From contig NZ_CAJYGQ010000007.1 of assembly GCF_913773635.1 (NCBI RefSeq), positions 1 through 64,000 of the forward strand: a DNA stretch of 64,000 nucleotides, in the 5' to 3' direction. Positions 7,683 through 16,794 of this stretch are shown here, in pieces. Each line of letters starts with the position of its first letter. The first letter of the stretch is position 1. The notes under the pieces are model-generated. The model made no database searches. It saw only the letters and a program-made list of their open reading frames with translations, and had not been told where the DNA came from. The DNA is from an uncultured Mucilaginibacter sp. (GTDB taxonomy: Bacteria; Bacteroidota; Bacteroidia; Sphingobacteriales; Sphingobacteriaceae). The translations under genes and the position numbers were made by a program.

Positions 7683-8869
7683 TATCAGTTGGTGAAGCGT
7701 TGGATATTGTAAGGCAGCATGCATCAAGCTTTGGTATTGAAATGGTGCCATTGCTGCAATCGGTGGGACGTATATTGGCGCAGGATGTAAAAGCTGACCG
7801 AGATTTTCCGCCTTTTAACAGGGCAACTATGGATGGCATTGCTATCAGTAACCAAGCTTTTCAAGCAGGTACCCGTTCGTTCATAATTGAAAGTATTCAA
7901 CCGGCCGGCCATCCTCAAAAGCAACTTGATAATACAAGCCATTGCATTGAAATTATGACAGGCGCTATGTTGCCGTTTGGCACCGATGCGGTTATAAGAT
8001 ATGAAGATATTATAATAGGTAACAACGTTGCAACGGTAAACATTAACGCTGTTTCGCCTTGGCAGAATGTGCATTTACAGGCAACCGACGAAAAAGCGGG
8101 GGAAATACTGGTAATTTCCGGTATCAAAATAACGCCCGCAATTGTGGCAACAATGGCTACAGTTGGCTTAGCTAATGTTGCAGTTTACCGCATGCCGCGC
8201 ATTGCCGTGTGTTCAACAGGTGATGAACTGGTACCGGTTAATGCACAGCCTTTGCCACATCAAATACGTCAATCAAACTGCTACATGCTGTTGACCGCAT
8301 TACAGCAAGCAGGTATTAATGCTACTGCCTATCATTTGCCTGATGAGCCTGTTGCAATGGAACAGCAAATGCAAAAAATGCTGCAGCAATATGATGTACT
8401 GCTGTTTTCGGGCGCTGTATCAAAGGGCAAGTTTGATTACCTGCCACAGGTTTTGCAACAGTTGGGTATGCAAACACTCTTTCATAGCATAGCCCAAAAG
8501 CCCGGCAAACCGCTATTATTTGGTAGGTTTAACGCAGGGCCGCTTGTATTTGGTTTCCCTGGCAACCCGGTTTCAACCTGGGTTTGTTACCAGCTTTATT
8601 TCAAAGCCTGGTTAAGCAGATGCCTGGGAGTTTCGGCATCTGTAGTAGCTGCATTATTAAGTAAAACAACAACATTTAAACCACAGCTTACCTGTCATCT
8701 GTTAGTTAAGCTAATTAACACAAATGGTAGCGTTTTAGCCGAGCCTGTAGATATGTCAACATCAGGCGATATGGTTAATTTAATGAAAGCGGATGGCTTT
8801 ATAAGTCTACCGGCTAGTGAAGATACATTTGCCGCCGGACGTTTATTTAATGTGCACCTGTTTGATTAG
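7679..8869 (+). CDS. moeA: Molybdopterin molybdotransferase MoeA
   Basis: Inserts molybdate into adenylylated molybdopterin to give Moco. The 396 residues match the family. Visible are the N-terminal RDFPPFNRATMDGIA segment (near 42), GAMLPFGTDAVIRYED (near 98), RIAVCSTGDELV (near 176), a SGAVSKGKFDYLP motif (the SGGVSxGxxD equivalent, Ala for Gly) near 253, and KPGKPLLFG with GFPGNPVSTW near 280-300, followed by a C-terminal beta-barrel domain. It starts inside the moeB stop (ATGA). An 86-base gap separates it from xdhC. Confidence 0.94.
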   Translation: MISVGEALDIVRQHASSFGIEMVPLLQSVGRILAQDVKADRDFPPFNRATMDGIAISNQAFQAGTRSFIIESIQPAGHPQKQLDNTSHCIEIMTGAMLPFGTDAVIRYEDIIIGNNVATVNINAVSPWQNVHLQATDEKAGEILVISGIKITPAIVATMATVGLANVAVYRMPRIAVCSTGDELVPVNAQPLPHQIRQSNCYMLLTALQQAGINATAYHLPDEPVAMEQQMQKMLQQYDVLLFSGAVSKGKFDYLPQVLQQLGMQTLFHSIAQKPGKPLLFGRFNAGPLVFGFPGNPVSTWVCYQLYFKAWLSRCLGVSASVVAALLSKTTTFKPQLTCHLLVKLINTNGSVLAEPVDMSTSGDMVNLMKADGFISLPASEDTFAAGRLFNVHLFD

Positions 8870-8955
8870 TACTGTGTGAAAGCAATGTGTTTCACTGGTA
8901 AAAGTTGAGCAATCTTTTCATCAACGTATTAATTTCATAAGTTTACGCTATACCT

Positions 8956-10116
8956 ATGAAAGAACTTGAAGATATAGTTAAGGCGTATGATATTGCTTTG
9001 CAGCAAGGAAAGCAAACGGCATTGGCTACGGTAGTGCAGGTAGAAGGATCATCGTACCGCAGGGCAGGTGCCCGTATGCTGGTTACCGAAGATGGACAAC
9101 TTACAGGAGCCATTAGCGGCGGTTGTTTAGAAGGCGATGCCTTGCGAAAAGCCAGGTTAGTAATGGCTCAGCAACAGCCAATGTTGGTCACATATGATAC
9201 TACCGATGATGACGATGCTAAATTAGGCGTTGGTTTGGGCTGTAATGGTATCATTCACATATTAATTGAACCCGTATATGATGCCAAAGAGCATAACCCT
9301 ATAGGTTTGTTTAAAAGGTTTTTAACTAAGCGCAGGCAAGCGGTTATTGTAACACTCTTTTCACTGGCCGACCGTAAGTTACCTCAACCCGGAACCATAC
9401 TTTTTTTAAGCAATGATGATGTATTATATAGTGGTACTGATACAACACTGTCTGTTTCGTTGCAGAATGATGCTAAAGAGGTTATAAAAGCAGGTAAACC
9501 ACATACAAAAATCTATTACAGCGAAGATGGTACTGAATACACAGCTTTTATTGAAATATTGAAACCCGCTGTATCACTACTGGTTTTTGGAGCAGGTAAT
9601 GATGCTTTACCATTGGTTGAAATAGCCGCCGTTTTAGGGTGGCATGTAACCGTGGTTGATGGGCGGGCAAATTACGCGGTTGCATCGCGTTTTCCACGGG
9701 CCAGGCGTATGCTTTGTGAAAAGGCTACGGAAGCACTTTCTTACATTGATATAGACGCTTTTACAGTTGCAGTGTTAATGACGCATAACTACAACTATGA
9801 TTTGGCTATACTTCGTCAGTTGTTGCCGCTACAGTTAGCTTATGTTGGCAGCCTTGGACCTAAAAAGAAACTACAGCGCATGCTGAATGAGCTGCTTGAT
9901 GATGGCTTGGATATAACGGCAGATCAACTGAAAACTGTTTACGGACCAACCGGCCTGGATATAGGTGCGCAAACACCGGATGAAATAGCGCTTTCAATAC
10001 TTTCCGAAATACAAGCGGTACTACAACAGTGCAAGGGAACATCGCTGCGAGATAAAGCTACGGGTATACATTCCCGGGAAATGGCAGCTTTACCCGTAAA
10101 TCACGAAAATCTATGA
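8956..10116 (+). CDS. xdhC: XdhC/CoxI-family Moco chaperone
   Basis: XdhC proteins bind finished molybdenum cofactor, promote its sulfuration and insert it into xanthine-dehydrogenase-family enzymes. Residues ~10-110 form the XdhC_CoxI domain (VEGSSYRRAGARM, AISGGCLEGD, and LGVGLGCNGIIHILIEP with a conserved Cys). Residues ~205-360 are the C-terminal Rossmann domain (VFGAGNDALPL, THNYNYDLAIL, AYVGSLGPKKK, GLDIGAQTPDEIALSI). Both domains are intact. It overlaps the following cytidylyltransferase gene by 4 bases, a usual pairing. No xanthine-dehydrogenase-family enzyme lies in this window, so its client must be encoded elsewhere. Confidence 0.92.
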   Translation: MKELEDIVKAYDIALQQGKQTALATVVQVEGSSYRRAGARMLVTEDGQLTGAISGGCLEGDALRKARLVMAQQQPMLVTYDTTDDDDAKLGVGLGCNGIIHILIEPVYDAKEHNPIGLFKRFLTKRRQAVIVTLFSLADRKLPQPGTILFLSNDDVLYSGTDTTLSVSLQNDAKEVIKAGKPHTKIYYSEDGTEYTAFIEILKPAVSLLVFGAGNDALPLVEIAAVLGWHVTVVDGRANYAVASRFPRARRMLCEKATEALSYIDIDAFTVAVLMTHNYNYDLAILRQLLPLQLAYVGSLGPKKKLQRMLNELLDDGLDITADQLKTVYGPTGLDIGAQTPDEIALSILSEIQAVLQQCKGTSLRDKATGIHSREMAALPVNHENL

Positions 10117-10706
10117 CCGGAATTATTATTCTCGCTGCAGGATCGTCAACACGTATGGGGCGGCCTAAGCAGCAGCTTCCATATAACAATGGCACGCTTT
10201 TGCAAAATGCTATTAATGCGGCTCTTGGCGTTGAAAGTGCAGGTGTGTACGTAGTCCTCGGGTCACATGCCGATGAGATTACTGATGAGCTTTCGAACTT
10301 GCCGGTAAATATACTTTACAACCATGACTGGCAGCTGGGAATGGCGTCCTCAATAAATACCGGAGTTGAAGCATTATCAGCCAACAAGGATGTTGGCAGT
10401 GCTTTAATCATGCTTTGCGATCAGCCTTTTGCCGATGCCTCATTATTAAATAACCTTATTCAATTAAAACCCGATGCGGCAAAGTATATTGTAGCTTGTG
10501 GCTATGCCGATAGTATCGGGGTTCCGGCAATATTTAGCAGGAGTTACTTCAATTCTCTATTATCTTTAACCGGCGAACAAGGCGCTAAAAAGCTGATTGC
10601 CGATCATTCCAATGAAGTAATTGTTCAAAATTTTGAAAAAGGTAAAGTTGATATTGATACTCCGGTAGATTACGAAATGCTTAAACATGGGCAATTCAAT
10701 TGTTGA
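10113..10706 (+). CDS. mocA: MocA-like molybdenum cofactor cytidylyltransferase
   Basis: Nucleotidyltransferase of the MobA/IspD superfamily, 197 residues. The opening IIILAAGSSTRMGRPKQQLP is the nucleotide loop of the MocA group, followed by VYVVLGSHADEI, an ALIMLCDQPFADA metal-binding segment near 107 and a GVPAIFSRSYF block near 138. MocA converts molybdopterin to the cytosine dinucleotide form used by XDH-family enzymes. Its coupling to xdhC (ATGA overlap) supports this over a MobA role. The other nucleotidyltransferase at 767 would then make the guanine form. The specificity call is inference from context and the opening motif. Confidence 0.85.
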   Translation: MTGIIILAAGSSTRMGRPKQQLPYNNGTLLQNAINAALGVESAGVYVVLGSHADEITDELSNLPVNILYNHDWQLGMASSINTGVEALSANKDVGSALIMLCDQPFADASLLNNLIQLKPDAAKYIVACGYADSIGVPAIFSRSYFNSLLSLTGEQGAKKLIADHSNEVIVQNFEKGKVDIDTPVDYEMLKHGQFNC

Positions 10707-10753
10707 TTATAAATTGTATTAAATACTTGATATGATTACCTCTCACAAGTAAT

Positions 10754-11446
10754 ATGAACTTGATAAATAAATTGCTTTTTGCGTGCTCATTAGCTGTTGA
10801 GCGCATTAAACGTAACCTGTTTCCGCAAAGGCGTATTCATTTGTTGGGTGACTCGTTAATGGCTCCCCAGCCATGGTATAAATATCCAAGATCAGGTTGG
10901 GGAGAGCAACTTTACGCATTATTAAATACAGATAAGGTAAAGGTTTACAATAAGGCCCGAAACGGAGCCAGCGCACGTACGTTTTACGAGGATGGTTACT
11001 TTAAAAAGGTGCTTTCAAACGTTAAAAATGGTGATATAGCCGTTATCGGCTTTACTCATAACGACAAAGGTGACGACGCTACAGCCACTGCCACCTTCGA
11101 AAGCTATCTGTTTAAGTTTATTGAGCAATTACAGCATAAGGGTGCCCGGGTTGTATTAAGCACCCCCATAAATATTTACGGTGTAAATGATAGCCATGGA
11201 GCTTTCCCGCAAGCAATAAGAAGGCTGGCAGCCAGTCATCATTTACCAGTTATTGATATAACCAATTACTCTCATCAATTACGCGTTGAGCTTGATGATG
11301 AACAGCACCGGGAATTGTATCTTATCGTTCCTGCAGGCAAGTTTATCATGTTCCCCAATGGTATAACTGACCCTATTCACTTATCGCCTTACGGGGCAAG
11401 GGTGTTTGCTAAATATGCAGCTAATACAATCAATTCGCTGTTGTAA
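10754..11446 (+). CDS. SGNH/GDSL hydrolase, rhamnogalacturonan acetylesterase-like
   Basis: Predicted SGNH-fold esterase of 230 residues. Block I is HLLGDSLM (nucleophile Ser near residue 35), with GWGEQL following, an ARNGASARTF block resembling the CE12 family, GFTHNDKGDD as the Asn block, and a C-terminal DPIHLSPYGARVFA carrying the Asp-x-x-His pair. The layout and the TFxxYLxxF helix resemble rhamnogalacturonan acetylesterases. The N-terminus (NKLLFACSLAVERI) is only weakly signal-like. It follows the Moco cluster by 47 bases but is not obviously related to it. Substrate unknown. Confidence 0.8.
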   Translation: MNLINKLLFACSLAVERIKRNLFPQRRIHLLGDSLMAPQPWYKYPRSGWGEQLYALLNTDKVKVYNKARNGASARTFYEDGYFKKVLSNVKNGDIAVIGFTHNDKGDDATATATFESYLFKFIEQLQHKGARVVLSTPINIYGVNDSHGAFPQAIRRLAASHHLPVIDITNYSHQLRVELDDEQHRELYLIVPAGKFIMFPNGITDPIHLSPYGARVFAKYAANTINSLL

Positions 11447-11475
11447 TAGCCTTGTAAACCCCCCGGGCATAACTA

Positions 11476-12246
11476 CTACTGCTCTTCGTAATGATAAGTT
11501 AAACCTCCATCAACAAAGTGAGTTGAGCCGGTGATGTATTTGGCATCGTCTGAACATAAAAAGGCAACCAGTGCGGCCACATCCTCAGGTGTACCCATTT
11601 TTTTCATGGGTATGTTTTCTAACACGCTGTTAAGTTGCTCCTTGTTGTTAAGCAGTTTTTGATTAATTGGTGTAGCAATTGCCCCCGGAGCCACGTTATT
11701 CACCCTTATGTCTAAATGAGCCAGCTCAGTAGCTAAGTTGCGTGTAAGCATTTTTAACCCTCCTTTACTGGCGCAATATGCCGCAAAGTGCGGGAACACA
11801 ATTTCCTCATGCACCGAACTCATATTCACTATAACACCTTCACGTTTTTCGTTCATACAGTACTTTACAAAGGCCTGTATCCCAAAAAATACGCCTTTTA
11901 AATTGGTATCCATTACAAAATCATACTCTTCTTCTGTAACGTTCCAAAAGTCATTGTTTTTTTCAACGCCTGCGTTATTTACCAATATATCTAACTGCCC
12001 GTAAACTGCTATGGCATCATTTACCAACTGTACTACATTTGAGGCCTTACTTACATCGGCTGCAATGAAATGAGCTTTGCGACCCATGTCTGTTATCTGT
12101 TTAATCAATGTTTCGCCGCGTTCATCAAGTTTACGGCCATTGAGTATTACATCTGCACCATCGGCAGCCAAACGTATTGCACAGGCTGCACCAATGCCCT
12201 GGCTGCTGCCGGTTACTAATGCTACTTTGTTTTCAAACCTAATCAT
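11476..12246 (-). CDS. SDR-family oxidoreductase (glucose 1-dehydrogenase-like)
   Basis: Classical short-chain dehydrogenase of 256 residues. The cofactor loop VTGSSQGIGAACA is near residue 11, the NNAGVEK motif near 90, the catalytic Ser in VNMSSVHEE near 142, and the YCASKGG Tyr/Lys pair near 156; the C-terminus ends ITGSTHFVDGGLTYHYEEQ. The last residues resemble bacterial glucose 1-dehydrogenases. It lies 83 bases downstream of a GH63-type glucosidase on the same strand, so oxidation of the sugar released by that enzyme is a reasonable but unproven guess. Convergent with the esterase gene, 29 bases apart. Confidence 0.82.
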   Translation of the reverse strand: MIRFENKVALVTGSSQGIGAACAIRLAADGADVILNGRKLDERGETLIKQITDMGRKAHFIAADVSKASNVVQLVNDAIAVYGQLDILVNNAGVEKNNDFWNVTEEEYDFVMDTNLKGVFFGIQAFVKYCMNEKREGVIVNMSSVHEEIVFPHFAAYCASKGGLKMLTRNLATELAHLDIRVNNVAPGAIATPINQKLLNNKEQLNSVLENIPMKKMGTPEDVAALVAFLCSDDAKYITGSTHFVDGGLTYHYEEQ

Positions 12247-12329
12247 AGTATAGTTTTAAGTTGTACGTATATACAAGGTAAAAAGCGTTCGCTGGTTTGC
12301 CTTAAAATAAAGTTTTTATGCTTTGATGG

Positions 12330-14936
12330 CTACTTTAGCAATGCTACCAATCCGGTCCACCCGGTTTGATGGCTTGCACCTAAGCCCTTTCCATTATCGC
12401 CGTGAAAATATTCATGGAATAAAATGTAGTCTTTAAAATGCTCATCATGGTTTAATTTGGGATGACCACCAAACATAGGCCGTTCACCTTTATCGTTTCG
12501 TAGGAAAATATTTTTCAGCCTGTTTCCTAGTCCCTGGGCAATATCGGCAAGGGTGGCATAGTGCCCTGATCCTGCCGGGCATTCTACCTTAAAATCATCA
12601 GTGTAGTACTCATGAAAACGGTATAACGATTCAACCAGCAGGTAGTTAAGCGGCATCCATACGGGGCCACGCCAGTTGCTGTTGCCACCAAACATGTTAC
12701 TGTCGCTTTCGGCTGGTGTATATTTTACTGAAAAGTCTTCGCCGCCAAGCCAGTACTGAAAAGGTTGTTTTTCATAAATTTTTGATACCGACCGTATGCC
12801 GTATGGCGACAAAAATTCATTCTCATCAAGCATACGTTTTAGCAGCAGTTTCATGCGATGGCCGCGCAGTAGCGAAAACAGGTGTGTTTGATTGCCTTGT
12901 ACATCCTTCCACCGGCTAACTAAATTTACCAGGTCGGGCCGCTGCTTCATAAACCAGTCGAGCCGCTTTACCAGGTTAGGCAGGCTTTGCCACTTGGCTT
13001 CTTCAAATACCTCAACAGCAAACAACGGAATCAAACCCACCAGCGTACGTATGCGCAGACGGTCCCACGTGCAATCAGGTCGGCGGAGCAAGTCATAGTA
13101 AAAACCATCTTCATCATCCCACAAGCCTTGCGAGTCTTCGCCCATATCAGCCAGCGAACCGGCTATGTATAAAAAGTGTTCGGCAAACTTAATGGCCATA
13201 CTTTCGTAAGCGCTATTATGCAGCGCCAGTTCCATAGCAATGCGCATCATATTGAGCGAGTACATGGCCATCCAACTGGTACCATCTGCCTGTTCTAAAA
13301 AGCCGCCACCCGGTACAGGTGCACTGCGGTTAAATACACCTATGTTATCAAGCCCTAGAAAGCCACCTTCAAAAATGTTGTTGCCTTCGCTGTCTTTACG
13401 GTTTACCCACCAGGTAAAGTTCATGGTGAGTTTTTGAAAAACCTCTTCCAAAAATACCAGGTCGCCGGAGCCGATGGCTTTGCGTTCCATTTCAAAAACC
13501 TCCCAGGTAGCTAATGCATGCACCGGCGGGTTTACATCGCCAAAATCCCACTCGTAAGCCGGTAGCTGTCCGTTGGGGTGAATGTAATTGGCGCTCACCA
13601 GCAGTTTTAATTGGTTTTTGGCAAAACCGGCATCAAGCGGAGCCAGCGCAATACAATGAAAAGCCAGGTCCCAGGCCGCAAACCAAGGATATTCCCACTT
13701 ATCAGGCATCGAAATAATATCTTCGGCTACAAAGTGTTTCCAATGGTTATTACGGCCGTTACGCCTGCTGAGTGGTGGCGAGGGTTCCCCAACATCGCCA
13801 TCTAACCAGCGTTTAAGGTTATAACTGTAAAATTGCTTGCTCCATAGCATGCCCGCCCAGGCCTGGCGCTGTACCAGTTTGGCATCGGGGCTTGCGTTGC
13901 TGCTATGTAAAGGCGCATAAAACTCATTAGCTTCGGCAATTCGGGTGGTAAAAACCTCATCAAAGGCTGCAAAAGGCTCACTTTGTTTTTGTTTGCAAAG
14001 CTTTAGTTTAACGGTAACGCTTTTTTTAGCCGGTACATTAAGCTTATACCAAAGTGCAGCTTTGGTGCCCACGCCATTTGGGTTAACCGCACCAGTATCG
14101 TTGTTAACTACGCGGTTGTTAATTCCATCTTTCACATAGCCTGTATTTTCTGAGTTATACAGGCGCTTATTATTAGTTTCATTTTCGGTAAACAGTACTT
14201 CGGCGGTACCATCGGCATAGCAATGATAATCTTGCAGTTCAGGGCATCTTATTAAAAGCGTATTGTTTCCCTGCGATAATATTTCGGGCTTTTTCTCATG
14301 GGTAAGCCAATTGTTTCTGAACCATATTTGCGGAAGTATGTGCAATTCGGCATCAGCCAATCCGCGGTTATGTATGGTGTAGCGTATTAGTATATCTTCC
14401 TCACTTTGCTTGGCGTACTCAGCAAAAACGTCAAAGTATTCATCATGGTCAAAAATGCCGGTATCTATCAACTCAAACTCAGGTTCATGCTTGCCGCGCT
14501 TGCGGTTTTCATCAAGCAGCCTGCTGTATGGAAACGCCTGCTGCGGATATTTGTACAGCATTTTGAGGTAGCTGTGCGTAGGCGTACTATCAAGGTAGTA
14601 ATATAGTTCTTTAACATCTTCGCCATGATTGCCTTCGGCATTGGTTAGCCCAAAAAGGCGTTCTTTTAAAATAGCATCTTTACCGTTCCAAAGGGCAAGG
14701 CTCACGCATAGCGTTTGGCAGTCGTCACTTATACCGGCAATGCCTTCTTCGCCCCAGCGGTAAGCTTTACTACGGGCTGCATCATGGCTTACATAATTCC
14801 ATGCGTTACCGTCGGCACTATAATCTTCGCGTACGGTTCCCCATTGACGCTCAGAAAGGTAAGGCCCCCATTTAAGCCAGTTAGTTTTGCCTGCATAATG
14901 GTTTTGCAGGCGGGTTTGTTCAGCATTCATAGGCAT
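12330..14936 (-). CDS. GH63/MGH1-like glucosidase
   Basis: Large cytoplasmic glycoside hydrolase of 868 residues with no signal peptide. The C-terminal (alpha/alpha)6 region contains KWEYPWFAAWDLAFHCIAL near residue 410, YEWDFGDVNPPVHA near 460, a FLGLDNIGVFNR segment near 525, SNWRGPVWMPLNYLL near 755 and HQTGWTGLVALL at the end, all typical of bacterial GH63 glucosidases and the MGH1-like group. The N-terminal ~330 residues form a separate beta-rich domain. Possible substrates in the family are glucosylglycerate, mannosylglycerate or short alpha-glucosides; the sequence does not decide. It sits upstream of the SDR gene and diverges from the ECF sigma gene at 15089. Confidence 0.83.
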   Translation of the reverse strand: MPMNAEQTRLQNHYAGKTNWLKWGPYLSERQWGTVREDYSADGNAWNYVSHDAARSKAYRWGEEGIAGISDDCQTLCVSLALWNGKDAILKERLFGLTNAEGNHGEDVKELYYYLDSTPTHSYLKMLYKYPQQAFPYSRLLDENRKRGKHEPEFELIDTGIFDHDEYFDVFAEYAKQSEEDILIRYTIHNRGLADAELHILPQIWFRNNWLTHEKKPEILSQGNNTLLIRCPELQDYHCYADGTAEVLFTENETNNKRLYNSENTGYVKDGINNRVVNNDTGAVNPNGVGTKAALWYKLNVPAKKSVTVKLKLCKQKQSEPFAAFDEVFTTRIAEANEFYAPLHSSNASPDAKLVQRQAWAGMLWSKQFYSYNLKRWLDGDVGEPSPPLSRRNGRNNHWKHFVAEDIISMPDKWEYPWFAAWDLAFHCIALAPLDAGFAKNQLKLLVSANYIHPNGQLPAYEWDFGDVNPPVHALATWEVFEMERKAIGSGDLVFLEEVFQKLTMNFTWWVNRKDSEGNNIFEGGFLGLDNIGVFNRSAPVPGGGFLEQADGTSWMAMYSLNMMRIAMELALHNSAYESMAIKFAEHFLYIAGSLADMGEDSQGLWDDEDGFYYDLLRRPDCTWDRLRIRTLVGLIPLFAVEVFEEAKWQSLPNLVKRLDWFMKQRPDLVNLVSRWKDVQGNQTHLFSLLRGHRMKLLLKRMLDENEFLSPYGIRSVSKIYEKQPFQYWLGGEDFSVKYTPAESDSNMFGGNSNWRGPVWMPLNYLLVESLYRFHEYYTDDFKVECPAGSGHYATLADIAQGLGNRLKNIFLRNDKGERPMFGGHPKLNHDEHFKDYILFHEYFHGDNGKGLGASHQTGWTGLVALLK

Positions 14937-15088
14937 ATGTTGAAACGATTAATGCAATATATACTTTTAAAAATTCGGTGTTATTACAAAGTAGTTAAAA
15001 TGAAACGTTTTACTATTTGAAGATATTTATCCGAATTTTAGGTGATACCTTGAGCAAATTGCACACCTGCTAAAAAAGGGATAAATTG

Positions 15089-15619
15089 ATGGATTTAAAT
15101 AACGGCAAACAACAGGAGTGGCTCAAGCAGCTATATCTCACAGCCTTTCCGGCGGTGGCACGGTACGTTAGTAAGCAAAACGGTAGCCTTGACGAGGCAA
15201 AGGATATTTTTCAGGATGCGCTTGTAATTTACTACGAGAGAACGGTTGCGGGTAATGCCGATGTTGCACGCAACGAAAAGGCCTACCTGCTGGGTATCAC
15301 CAAGCACTTATGGTACCACCACAGCCGAAAAAAGCAGAATACTACGAGTGATGATGTACTTAATTATTCTGACCTGGCTGACGAGGAGCCACTGGTTCCG
15401 TCGGCTAAGCGTTTGCTGCGCTACCTTGAAGCCGCCGGGAAACGTTGTATGGACATGCTGCAGGCATTTTATTATGATAAGAAAAACATGAAGGAAATAG
15501 CTGCACGCTTTGAACTATCAGGAGAGCGGTCGGCCACGGTGCAAAAGCACAAGTGTTTGGAGAAAGTACGCAATACGGTTAAAGAAAAAGCACTGGTATA
15601 TGAAGATTTCTGCGAATGA
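15089..15619 (+). CDS. ECF-type RNA polymerase sigma factor
   Basis: 176-residue sigma-70 family protein of the extracytoplasmic-function type. Region 2 is visible as DEAKDIFQDALVIYYERTV (near 32) and LLGITKHLWYHHSRK (near 72). Region 4 is MKEIAARFELSGERSATVQ (near 137), with the HTH that would contact the -35/-33 element; the long linker DDVLNYSDLADEEPL lies between. ATG 15089 is preferred to an in-frame TTG one codon upstream. Its 3' end overlaps the start of a small downstream gene by 20 bases, the usual arrangement for a sigma factor and its regulator. Confidence 0.85.
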   Translation: MDLNNGKQQEWLKQLYLTAFPAVARYVSKQNGSLDEAKDIFQDALVIYYERTVAGNADVARNEKAYLLGITKHLWYHHSRKKQNTTSDDVLNYSDLADEEPLVPSAKRLLRYLEAAGKRCMDMLQAFYYDKKNMKEIAARFELSGERSATVQKHKCLEKVRNTVKEKALVYEDFCE

Positions 15620-15866
15620 CACCCGACAAATAGACTTGTACCTGCTCAAACAGCTATCACCGCAAGATAAGCTATTGATGGATGCCCGCTTTGTACTTAA
15701 CCCCGAGCTACAGCAAACGCTGCAATGGCAGCAGCAAGTGCATAGTTTAATTAAAATACGCGGGCGCAAGCAGCTAAAGGCGCAAATTGCGGCAGTTGAA
15801 AAGCAAGTGTTTGCCGCCCCTGAGCATGTAAGTTTCAGGGAGCGGATTTACAGGTTGTTCAAATAA
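15600..15866 (+). CDS. Small protein overlapping ECF sigma gene, possible regulator
   Basis: 88 residues starting at ATG 15600, inside the end of the sigma gene. The sequence (start MKISANDTRQIDLYLLKQLS) is rich in Gln and Leu and predicted helical: a QIDLYLLKQLSPQDKLLMDA helix, a QQTLQWQQQVHSLIK helix and a basic C-terminus with SFRERIYRLFK. There is no membrane segment and no zinc-binding HxxxCxxC anti-sigma motif. The position and the opening (QIDLYLLKQL resembles the first helix of many Bacteroidota anti-sigma-like proteins) suggest it modulates the sigma factor, but I do not recognise a named family. Confidence 0.6.
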   Translation: MKISANDTRQIDLYLLKQLSPQDKLLMDARFVLNPELQQTLQWQQQVHSLIKIRGRKQLKAQIAAVEKQVFAAPEHVSFRERIYRLFK

Positions 15867-15894
15867 CGCTCGTTTAAGTATGCTTCAAAAAAAA

Positions 15895-15979
15895 TGTCAT
15901 CTCGAACTATAGTGAGAGATCTTTCTAGGGATTGATTAAATCACCGCTTCGAAAAGATTCTCTTAAAGTCGAAATGGCA
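15895..15979. repeat. Degenerate intergenic palindromic repeat (MITE-like)
   Basis: An 85-base imperfect palindrome. The left arm begins TGTCATCTCGAAC and continues with GTGAGAGATCTTT; the right arm ends TCGAAATGGCA and contains AAGATTCTCT, so the reverse complement of the right arm lines up along most of the left. This matches the plan of the widespread Bacteroidota element with arms like TGTCATTTCGAAC...GAAATGACA, in a decayed copy. It sits between two convergent genes, where such elements usually lie. Confidence 0.65.
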
Positions 15980-16003
15980 AATTTGAGTTTGTACGATGTT
16001 TTG

Positions 16004-16777
16004 TTATTCGAGCATAAATGCTTTGTATTCGTCCTTGGCGTATTGGCCCCAATCTTTCATGGCCTCGCCCAAAGTAGCTCTCAGCTGTTTGTTGTTTACC
16101 ACTTTGCCTTTAGCGGGCGCAGCCAACTTGGCAGGTGGAATGGCAACATCAGTAACTTTGGTAGCAAACCAGGTAATGTTTTCGTGTGGTAATGCAACGC
16201 CTAATATCATGCCGGGTAAACCGCTAAAGTTTTCCGGACCGCCCGATACGGCAATCTGCTCGGTGTAAAAAGCAACTACGTAAATGGAGTCCATAATTAA
16301 TGCATTGGCACGGCGACAATTAAAGCCGGCAATTTCGCGCGTTTCATCAGTTATTTTCCAGTTAATGTTGCGTATGCTGTCTTTGACCAAAAAGGTTTCC
16401 TCGTAAACTTTTTTTTGTATAACGCTTGTTGACGCATTAAGGTCTGTTGCAGTGGTGTTGTTTTGTGCCACCATTACTGCACCCCAAAAGTTTTGCGGAC
16501 CGTCATCAGGTTTAGGCGTGTACAAAGTTTTATTATCACTAAAAGTAAGTGTGCTTGTAAGCTTTTTAAACTGCGGCTGGTTTTTGCGAAACGCATCATA
16601 GGCCGGTTGCATGTAGCTTTCATTATCTTTATTAATACGCTTTTTCATGATGGCGTACATATTGATAGTCTTCTCGTACTCAATAGTTCCGTTTTCGGTA
16701 AAATGAGCGTTTTGTGCCATTACGCTGCCGCCAACCAGCATCAAGGCAAATACTGTAATTATACTTTTTATATTCAT
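16004..16777 (-). CDS. GLPGLI family secreted protein
   Basis: 257 residues with a signal peptide (about 1-21, ending VMAQ). The family hallmark appears as FSGLPGMILGVALPHENITW near residue 185, and DETREIAGFNCRRANAL upstream of it is the second conserved block (a Cys-containing INW/AGF segment). GLPGLI proteins are Bacteroidota-specific periplasmic or surface proteins of unknown function, often encoded beside a large outer-membrane beta-barrel receptor. Here it is directly downstream of one (17 bases), so the two are probably one transcript. Confidence 0.9.
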   Translation of the reverse strand: MNIKSIITVFALMLVGGSVMAQNAHFTENGTIEYEKTINMYAIMKKRINKDNESYMQPAYDAFRKNQPQFKKLTSTLTFSDNKTLYTPKPDDGPQNFWGAVMVAQNNTTATDLNASTSVIQKKVYEETFLVKDSIRNINWKITDETREIAGFNCRRANALIMDSIYVVAFYTEQIAVSGGPENFSGLPGMILGVALPHENITWFATKVTDVAIPPAKLAAPAKGKVVNNKQLRATLGEAMKDWGQYAKDEYKAFMLE

Positions 16778-16794
16778 AATTATAATGATGAAGG

